Positions 41,914 through 47,762 of a DNA stretch of 47,762 bases are shown piece after piece. Origin of the DNA: Planctomycetaceae bacterium (GTDB lineage: Bacteria > Planctomycetota > Planctomycetia > Planctomycetales > Planctomycetaceae). Numbering within the stretch: position 1 is the first letter of the stretch; each line of letters starts with the position of its first letter. The position numbers and the translations under genes are program-made. The notes beneath the pieces are model-generated. The model saw nothing but the letters and a program-made list of their open reading frames with translations. It made no database searches and was not told the DNA's origin. The stretch spans positions 1 through 47,762 of the forward strand of contig JAKFUF010000153.1 in assembly GCA_021732845.1 (NCBI GenBank), given 5' to 3'.

Positions 41914-43194
41914 ATGAACAGAGCCTGGCGAGACTTGTGGATCTACGCACCCATTCTGGCGGTCACGCTGGGCGGGGCTTACGCCTATCATCAGCAGTCG
42001 CCGCCGGTGTACGAGGCTCAGGCGCGGGTTCGGGTTCCCCGTGACACATCGACCAGCCTGGATGAACTGCTGCCGCCCGCCGTTTATACGACGGCCGCCA
42101 GTTTGCTCGAAAAGCAACAGGTGATGTTCCCAGAGCGGCAGAACGCCGAACTGGGAGTGGTGCTTGCGCGGCAACTGAAATGCGAGGTCGAACACGGTGC
42201 CGGTGCGGATGAAGTCCTGCTCCGCTATTCCAGCACCGATCCGGAGGCGGCCGCGAGGGTCCTCGGCGTCCTGCTGGATGCGTGGCTTCCCCAGTTGCCT
42301 GTCGCCCGCGTCCCCAAGGTTCCTGCCGAATCCCAACAGGAGCGGACACGGCTGGACGAATCCCTGACTCAGCTTCGCGCGCAGGTCGCCAACCTGCAGT
42401 CGAACCTTGCCGTGGTTCCCGATCTGCCCGCGCGGCTGCAGACCATCACCGGCCAAGTCAAAGCCGCCATCGCCGAACGCGACGCCGTCGACGAACTGCG
42501 GGAGGCCAGCCGGCAACAGTTGGAGACAGAGGCCCCCAAAACGGTTGTCGGCCGCTGGCCAGAGGGATTGCTCAAGCAGCAGGTGACGGCCAGCCTGACA
42601 GCGCAAACGCTGGATCAGGAGATTCAGCAGCACGAAAAGTCCCAGCAGAAAATGGCCCGGGTGTATGGACGCAAGCACCCCAAAATGGCGGAACTCGTCA
42701 AAAAGCTGGACGCGGCTCGGGCCGCCCGGGCCGCACTCGCCATCGCCACGACGAGCCACGGACAGTCTGTGGCTGAAACTGTCATTCTGGCCATGAACGA
42801 CGAATGGAACCGCCGCCAGGCGGCAGTCGAGCCCCTGGAGGCCGAACGCCAGACGCTGGAAGCCCGCAGGCTTCAAGTGGCCGACCAACAGACGAAACTT
42901 GATGAAGCCCGGCGCGAGCTGGAACGACTCGAAGGGCAGTCGGCCGCGTTGAACTCGCGCCTCTCGCAGATCCGGTTGCCGGCACGAATGCAGACGGAGG
43001 TTCTCCAGCCGGCCGCCCAGATGCCCGATCCGGTCAGTCCGCCCATGTCTCAAACGCTGGCCAATGGCGTGATCGCTGGTTTGGTGATCGGCCTGATTCT
43101 CCAGGCCTGGTCGCTGAAACGCCGCCCCCAGATGCAGCCAGAACCAGCCCGTCCCGTGTATCCGCTGCCGACCGGCCGCCAGGCGCTGGCGTAG
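41914..43194 (+). CDS. Wzz-like chain-length determinant / polysaccharide co-polymerase
   Basis: A 426-residue inner-membrane protein with the classic topology: an N-terminal helix (DLWIYAPILAVTLGGAYAY), a periplasmic part with long coiled coils (about 135-375; SQQERTRLDESLTQLRAQVANL, ARRELERLEGQSAALNSRLSQ) and a C-terminal helix (LANGVIAGLVIGLILQAW). No Walker motifs are present, so it lacks the tyrosine-kinase module of Wzc proteins. A proline/glutamine motif precedes the second helix (AQMPDPVSPP), as in Wzz/GNVR proteins. Probably co-transcribed with the Wza-like gene upstream. Confidence 0.83.
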   Translation: MNRAWRDLWIYAPILAVTLGGAYAYHQQSPPVYEAQARVRVPRDTSTSLDELLPPAVYTTAASLLEKQQVMFPERQNAELGVVLARQLKCEVEHGAGADEVLLRYSSTDPEAAARVLGVLLDAWLPQLPVARVPKVPAESQQERTRLDESLTQLRAQVANLQSNLAVVPDLPARLQTITGQVKAAIAERDAVDELREASRQQLETEAPKTVVGRWPEGLLKQQVTASLTAQTLDQEIQQHEKSQQKMARVYGRKHPKMAELVKKLDAARAARAALAIATTSHGQSVAETVILAMNDEWNRRQAAVEPLEAERQTLEARRLQVADQQTKLDEARRELERLEGQSAALNSRLSQIRLPARMQTEVLQPAAQMPDPVSPPMSQTLANGVIAGLVIGLILQAWSLKRRPQMQPEPARPVYPLPTGRQALA

Positions 43195-43340
43195 TGCCCA
43201 GTCACGAAGCTGGTGCGGATCCGCCGGGTTTGAAGGACTCCAAACTCAATGCAGGATTTCACAGTCTGCGCAGCCTCAGGTTTGAATTCATCGCAGGCAA
43301 AGCATGATTGCGACCCGCGACGGATCAATCGGCCTGGCCC

Positions 43341-44513
43341 TCACGTCTTGGGCACTTCCCGAATCAGCATGTCCGGCAGAGGAATCAGGTGGCCGCGGAC
43401 GGAGATTTGCAGCAGCGGCCACTGGTCCGCGGAGGTCAGCCACTCGTAGCCCTGCTCACCCACCAGAATCGTTTCACCGACTTGAACCGGCCCGGCAGAG
43501 GGCCGCCACCAGACGGCGGTGCGGGGGCTGAGCGTGTAGTCGCTGCGGGGAACCAGCGGCGTTTCGCAGACCTGGTACCCCATCACTGTCCCCTGGTCGC
43601 AGAGCTGCCACTCCAGCGGAGCCCCGGTTTTCTCGTAGATCCGCCGCACCTTTTCCCAAACGCTGGCCAGAATGCTTCCCGCCTGGGAGAAGTGCATGCC
43701 AGTCGCGATCAGCAGCACCGCCTGTTGAAAGGACTGGGCCAACTCATCTGAAGGCGGGCCAAAACACACGACGCGCGTCGCCGAGGCATGCAGGCCCTGG
43801 TACGAGCCGATGGCGGACAAGACAACCCAATGTCGCAGTGGCGTGTCACTGAACGTCCAATGGCGGTAATGCCGCAGCCGACCGTCCGCCGCCACCTGCA
43901 GCCGCTGCGGAATGATGCCCCGCTTCACCAGGCGGTGCGACATTTCGCCAGCGATTTCCGCCTCCGTCAAACCGGGCTTCAGATTGCGGCCCGTGGCTTC
44001 CACGGCATGCGCCAAGGCCCGGCCCAGAAACCGCAGCCGCTGACACTCCACCCGCTCCAGGGGAAACCGGAGGGACGCGATCCGCGCGCTCTCGTCCTTC
44101 GCGCCCTGCAGCGCGGCGTCGCACGCCACGCGCCGGCCGCGGCACAGGTCATCCAGCAGTACCGACCGTGGCTCGTGCCACGGTCGCTCCTTCATGAGGA
44201 AGCCCAACCCCGCCAGTTGAATCTCAAACAGGGCGCGGGAATCGACGTTGTTGGTCACCACTACGCGCGATTCGGGCGTGATGAACAGCGCGGCCGTGGG
44301 CTCGCCCGCCGAGAAGGCCGGACAGGGAGCCCCCGAGGTGAACCACGAGAAATTGGCCGGGTTCTGCAGGACCAGCCCTTCGTACTGGCGTGAGCGCAGC
44401 CACTCGTTGATGAGCGCCTGCTTGCGCTCAACATCGTCATAGCGCTCCGGATCGGCAGCGACAAATTCGCCCGAAAGCTGCTGATGCGAGTCGGACGGAG
44501 AATCCGTCGACAT
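43341..44513 (-). CDS. M24 (aminopeptidase P-like) homologue lacking metal ligands
   Basis: A 390-residue protein with the creatinase N-terminal domain (NPANFSWFTSGAPCP, LFITPESRVVVTNNVDSRAL) and a pita-bread C-terminal domain (LKPGLTEAEIAGEMSHRLVKRG). Where active M24 enzymes have two Asp ligands (in D.GA...GY.SD.TRT) this one reads LSAIGSYQGLHASATRVVCFG: Ser 233 and Ala 245 replace both. The GHGIG-type His block reads CDQGTVMGYQV. So the dinuclear metal site is gone and peptidase activity is unlikely; a binding role is possible. The ATG at 44513 fits. It is a single gene, convergent with the Wzz-like gene (146 bases between stops). Confidence 0.8.
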   Translation of the reverse strand: MSTDSPSDSHQQLSGEFVAADPERYDDVERKQALINEWLRSRQYEGLVLQNPANFSWFTSGAPCPAFSAGEPTAALFITPESRVVVTNNVDSRALFEIQLAGLGFLMKERPWHEPRSVLLDDLCRGRRVACDAALQGAKDESARIASLRFPLERVECQRLRFLGRALAHAVEATGRNLKPGLTEAEIAGEMSHRLVKRGIIPQRLQVAADGRLRHYRHWTFSDTPLRHWVVLSAIGSYQGLHASATRVVCFGPPSDELAQSFQQAVLLIATGMHFSQAGSILASVWEKVRRIYEKTGAPLEWQLCDQGTVMGYQVCETPLVPRSDYTLSPRTAVWWRPSAGPVQVGETILVGEQGYEWLTSADQWPLLQISVRGHLIPLPDMLIREVPKT

Positions 44514-44680
44514 GCCAGTTTCCCAGAAGGTGAGCCCAGGCCGTCCCAGCCGAAATTTTCGTCCTTCTCTCCACTATAGACACGGACAATGACCGCGAAC
44601 AACGGCCATTTTTTGAACCGCGCAATTTCGCATGGCGACGGTGAACGGATCTCACATCCAAGGACACGAAACGTGCAGCT

Positions 44681-46273
44681 TCATGGTTTTTCGACCGGCT
44701 GGGTGAGTTCCCAGGCATCCAAGATCGAGACGGCATCGTCATCGGGCAGGCCATTTCCACCCAGCAACCGAACGGTGTCGCCCACCTTGTGCTTGGCAAA
44801 TCGTTGCCAGTGCAGGGAATTTGTCTGAGCGCTGAATTTGCAGCGGACATTCATCTTGTCCGTTCCCCGCAGGACAACAGTGTGATTTTCGCGGTCGATC
44901 TCGGTGATGGCACCCTCAATGATCAGCCACTTGTTTCGAACCTCTTTCGAGTAGGCATTTTGATCCGCCAAAAATGCCGCGGCGATCTCGGTTGCCGTTT
45001 TTGTCAGTGGCATCTCGATGGCAGGTCCGATTTCGACGATCACCGCATCGCGAAGAACTTTTCGGCCGCCATCATTGATGAGCGTGCCTTTCACCGTGAC
45101 CTGCTGGCCCGGCAGGAGGCGGTTCCAAGGGTCGCTTTCGGCCAGTTGGCACTCCCACTTGGGCAGGCTTTTTCCTTCAACCTTGGTCTCCAATCGAATC
45201 TGGTCATATTTTTCGTTCGAATCAAATTCTGCCACAACTCCGGTCACCTCGATGATTCTGGAGCTGTACATTTTGAATGTGGGTGAATCATTCTCATCGA
45301 CCGCCACGGCGAGTTCGGTCGCGGCGAACTTGGCCGCAGGCATCTCCGCCCGCGTCTCTTCGGCGGCGGTCGCGAGGATGGCCCGGCGATCGGGCATTCC
45401 CGTCGCATACTTCACACCTGGAACGGGAAATGGCGTAGTAATCGGAGTGCATTCAAGGCACTGCAGGATGCCGCTGTGCTTGTTGCCACACCTGCCGATG
45501 AAGGTGGCCGTTTCGCCGACCTTCAGGGATTTCACCTGATCAAGAACATCACTCTCGCAGTACATTTCGATCGACTGGGTCTCCGTTCCGCGCAGGATGA
45601 TCTTCGTGCTGCTCCCTTCAGAGTCGATCTTGAGGATCTGTCCGCGGACAAAGAACTGATAGTCTCCATATTGCATATAGAACGCTTCTTTGTCGGCGAC
45701 ATAAGCTTCCGCTACCGTTATGGCCGACAGCAGCGGGGCCGGATTCTCGCCCGCTTCAACAATGTTCCAGGTCCAGCCAGAATTCCAGCGAGCTTCTGTA
45801 AACACTCCACGCAGCTTCACCCGCTGGTGTTTCGCCCACCGGCTGAATGGGTCGGAGTCCGTGTTCGACAGAACGAACCCGAGTGAAAGCCACCCTTTGT
45901 CGTGGTCCAGCCAAACCATGACCTTGCCTTCTTTGGCCCGAACGATGTTGTCAATCTTGCCAGCGACCTCGATCTGTTTGTCCTTCCAGACAGCGAGCGT
46001 TGCGTCTTTGGAGTGCTCTTCGACGAAGTCCACCAGCGGCACTGCCACCACTTCTAATTTGGATTCGGTCGTCGTGGGAGCCGCTGCCGTTCCCGCCGTC
46101 GCCACCGGCTGAGCCGGCGGTGCTTCGGGGGAAATCATCGATCCGCCGGGCAGTGGCGGAGGGGTGACCGGTGCCGTCGGTGGAGGGGCATTTGTCGGGG
46201 GCGGTGCGTCAGCAAAGCAACCAGGGGCGATGAACAACGCGGTCAGAACGACGAACGATTTGTGCAACATCAT
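44681..46273 (-). CDS. Lipoprotein with repeated OB-fold-like domains
   Basis: A 530-residue exported protein. The N-terminus MMLHKSFVVLTALFIAPGC is a signal peptide with a lipobox-like end, then a proline/alanine-rich linker to about residue 75. Four related beta-domains of about 90-100 residues follow, each opening with a helix (TVAEAYVADKEAFYMQYGDY, TATEIAAAFLADQNAYSKEV) and a strand pair such as FFVRGQILKID, IIEVTGVVAEFD or LIIEGAITEIDRENHTVVLR. This is the tRNA_anti-like OB-fold pattern of uncharacterised exported proteins. Function unknown. It begins 34 bases after the FG-GAP gene on the same strand, so the two likely form an operon. ATG 46273 or 46270 could be the start. Confidence 0.7.
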   Translation of the reverse strand: MMLHKSFVVLTALFIAPGCFADAPPPTNAPPPTAPVTPPPLPGGSMISPEAPPAQPVATAGTAAAPTTTESKLEVVAVPLVDFVEEHSKDATLAVWKDKQIEVAGKIDNIVRAKEGKVMVWLDHDKGWLSLGFVLSNTDSDPFSRWAKHQRVKLRGVFTEARWNSGWTWNIVEAGENPAPLLSAITVAEAYVADKEAFYMQYGDYQFFVRGQILKIDSEGSSTKIILRGTETQSIEMYCESDVLDQVKSLKVGETATFIGRCGNKHSGILQCLECTPITTPFPVPGVKYATGMPDRRAILATAAEETRAEMPAAKFAATELAVAVDENDSPTFKMYSSRIIEVTGVVAEFDSNEKYDQIRLETKVEGKSLPKWECQLAESDPWNRLLPGQQVTVKGTLINDGGRKVLRDAVIVEIGPAIEMPLTKTATEIAAAFLADQNAYSKEVRNKWLIIEGAITEIDRENHTVVLRGTDKMNVRCKFSAQTNSLHWQRFAKHKVGDTVRLLGGNGLPDDDAVSILDAWELTQPVEKP

Positions 46274-46306
46274 GACCCTGACTTTCAAGAGAGAAGTGAC
46301 AAGTTT

Positions 46307-47518
46307 TCAACGAGATTTCGCCGGCAGCGTCAGATACAGCTTCACGTTATGCGTCGCCCGGCCGCAGGCGGCGATGTCTGGGCGACCGTCACCATTGAAA
46401 TCCTCGACAACCAGGTCTTCCGTGGCGATCCCACCGTCATCCAGGATCTGCCGTTCCCAGGTCGTTCCGGCATCATCCGTGGCGCGATAGACATACAGCC
46501 CCGGCCCGACGGTGGGAGCCGTCCCCTTGTCGCTGTGGCCGATGACCACCTCATCGGTGCCGTCGCCGTCGAAGTCGCCCACGCCGACGGCATGCCCGCG
46601 GTTCAAGGTCCGGTCCAGCGCGTGCGCCGTCCACAGGTCTCCATCCTTTGGCTTCGTGTAGATGATCGCCGCGCTGCCATGCATGGGGCCGACCGTGGCC
46701 AGAAACTTCTGGCCGTTTTTGAGCTTGCCGACCTTGATCTCACCGTTGCCCCGATTCTTGACGTTTGCCGGGTCGACGGGCTCCGGGAGACTCTCGGCAC
46801 CGGCTGCCAGTTGCGATTTGACAATGCCGGCGGCGGTTTTGCTCAACAGGAAGACCCCTTCCTGACTCGCTGTCACCACGTCGCCATGGCCATCATTGTC
46901 GAGGTCGCCCATCCAGTGGTTGTGCATCGCATTCAGCGAGTCATCGAGCACAGTGGCCCGCCACGCCTGCGTCCGCGGGTCGGCGGGGATCTCAAACGCG
47001 GTGAGCCGCACCCCCTTTTCGGAGATTGTCTTGTTCAAGGGCGAAACGACCAACTGTGGCTTGCCTGTCCTCAGGATGTCTCCAAACCGCAGGCGATGGG
47101 TCCAGCCCTCCTTGCCAATGCTGTAGACGCTCCATTTGTCGTCCAGCGATTTACCGCGCGCGAGCCACTGAATCGTGCCGATCTTGGTCCAGCCCGCACC
47201 CAGGGCGAAGTCAATCTGACCATCGCCGTCGATGTCCAACGGCGCGATGCAGACATTGTCGCGCTCCGTCTGGTCCGCGATGATCACCCGTGGCTTCCAG
47301 TCGGGGTTCTGATACCAAAGGACGCGGTTCTCGGTCACAACCACCACATCCTGCCGCTTGTCCCCGTCGACATCCGCCGCCGTCACCGCGTAGCAGATGT
47401 TTCCCGCGTTCGGGTCGAGGACCTGCGTCTCGAACCTGGGCATCTCGCCCGCCAACAAGGCGTTTGCGGCAACGACAGCCATCCAGACGAACGGCAGCAC
47501 AAGAGACAGACGGGCCAT
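46307..47518 (-). CDS. Exported FG-GAP/VCBS repeat protein
   Basis: A 403-residue exported protein (signal peptide VLPFVWMAVVAANALLAG). It is a beta-propeller of FG-GAP/VCBS repeats with calcium-binding-like loops: AADVDGDKRQDVVVVT, LDIDGDGQIDFALGAG, GDLDNDGHGDVVTASQ, GDFDGDGTDEVVIGHS and EDFNGDGRPDIAACGR. These D.D.DG..D loops bind Ca2+ in integrin-like propellers. Such proteins are very common in planctomycetes; the ligand is unknown. First gene of a probable two-gene unit with the OB-fold lipoprotein. Confidence 0.88.
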   Translation of the reverse strand: MARLSLVLPFVWMAVVAANALLAGEMPRFETQVLDPNAGNICYAVTAADVDGDKRQDVVVVTENRVLWYQNPDWKPRVIIADQTERDNVCIAPLDIDGDGQIDFALGAGWTKIGTIQWLARGKSLDDKWSVYSIGKEGWTHRLRFGDILRTGKPQLVVSPLNKTISEKGVRLTAFEIPADPRTQAWRATVLDDSLNAMHNHWMGDLDNDGHGDVVTASQEGVFLLSKTAAGIVKSQLAAGAESLPEPVDPANVKNRGNGEIKVGKLKNGQKFLATVGPMHGSAAIIYTKPKDGDLWTAHALDRTLNRGHAVGVGDFDGDGTDEVVIGHSDKGTAPTVGPGLYVYRATDDAGTTWERQILDDGGIATEDLVVEDFNGDGRPDIAACGRATHNVKLYLTLPAKSR

Positions 47519-47639
47519 GGGGACTCCAACAGCTCAGAGACGGGGGATCACGGTTGTCTAAGGACTGGACACAGAATCAATGTGCACTTCACGGTGCTGA
47601 CCGAAGGCCGGTCCTAGTCAATAATAAGAAGGGGAACCA

Positions 47640-47762
47640 GTGGAGTAGGAGAGGGGCAGTGTTGCTGCCTCCTCTCCCCTCGTCAAACCGGACAGGCAGA
47701 TTTCCCGCATCCGGCTTCCCCGAAGACTTCAACAACAGGCATGCACAGGGAGTTCGCGAGTG
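47640..47762 (-). mobile_element. Possible group II intron fragment at the window edge
   Basis: On the minus strand the end of the window reads GAAGCCGGATGCGGGAAAT, then TGTCCGGTTTGACGAGGGG, which resembles the conserved hairpin of bacterial group II intron RNA next to the reverse-transcriptase frame. A second long hairpin (47647-47659 with 47665-47677) follows it. No reverse-transcriptase frame is in the window; it may lie to the right. Recognition is from memory of such elements, not from a search. Confidence 0.4.

Noticed and set aside
41398-43053. 551-codon frame on the minus strand opposite the Wza/Wzz pair
   Set aside because: Its composition is that of a GC-rich shadow and it opposes two well-supported genes.

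Overview
The window reads as chromosomal DNA of a planctomycete, most likely class Planctomycetia. This is inferred from the gene families: a DUF1549/DUF1553 secreted protein, a giant Ser/Thr kinase joined to leucine-rich, formylglycine-enzyme-like and WD40 modules, a very cysteine-rich exported HEAT-like protein, a TAT-type beta-helix protein, FG-GAP proteins, weak Shine-Dalgarno signals and a planctomycete style of Hint toxin. By eye the housekeeping parts are GC-rich and the toxin/immunity part (about 17.0-25.6 kb) is more AT-rich. No rRNA, tRNA or CRISPR array was recognised.

Layout. 0-6.4 kb: ribosome-rescue factor ArfB, a RicT/PSP1 protein, a Minf_1886-family protein, two small unknowns, an ABC-3 metal permease fused to a DtxR/MntR-like domain, and a secreted S1/P1 nuclease. 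6.5-10.8 kb: one exported 1450-residue protein with three amidohydrolase-like units, of which only the middle one keeps the HxH metal motif. 11-17 kb: possibly one small Cys-rich protein, then the 1871-residue kinase. 17.0-25.6 kb: a polymorphic-toxin island. A Hint-domain toxin is divided over two reading frames (CFVAGTPV in the first, the His block and VHN plus the toxin domain in the second). Its TPR-like immunity gene overlaps the toxin stop as TAATG. Four unrelated immunity-type genes follow, then further copies of the TPR-like immunity gene, one of them truncated and fused to a toxin tail, and one vestigial toxin tail. 25.6-33.1 kb: beta-helix protein, DUF1549/1553 protein, a three-module membrane protein (ABC-2 permease, CPBP protease, VanZ) and a secreted SUMF1-like protein, with inverted-repeat elements on both sides of the DUF1549/1553 gene. 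33.1-38.5 kb: ribosomal protein S1-like gene with a good promoter and leader hairpin, a membrane protein, a LOG-family hydrolase and hemE. 39.2-47.5 kb: Cys-rich surface-type protein, a Wza-like/Wzz-like exopolysaccharide pair, a metal-ligand-less M24 homologue, and a two-gene unit of an FG-GAP protein and an OB-fold-repeat lipoprotein. The last ~120 bases resemble part of a group II intron RNA.

The strongest candidate for an undescribed system is the 17-25.6 kb island: a split Hint toxin with an unassigned effector domain, and a recombining array of paralogous immunity genes whose junctions still carry pieces of toxin tails. Second is the permease-repressor fusion, which parallels chlamydial YtgCR from the same PVC superphylum. 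All assignments come from reading motifs; no database search was run.
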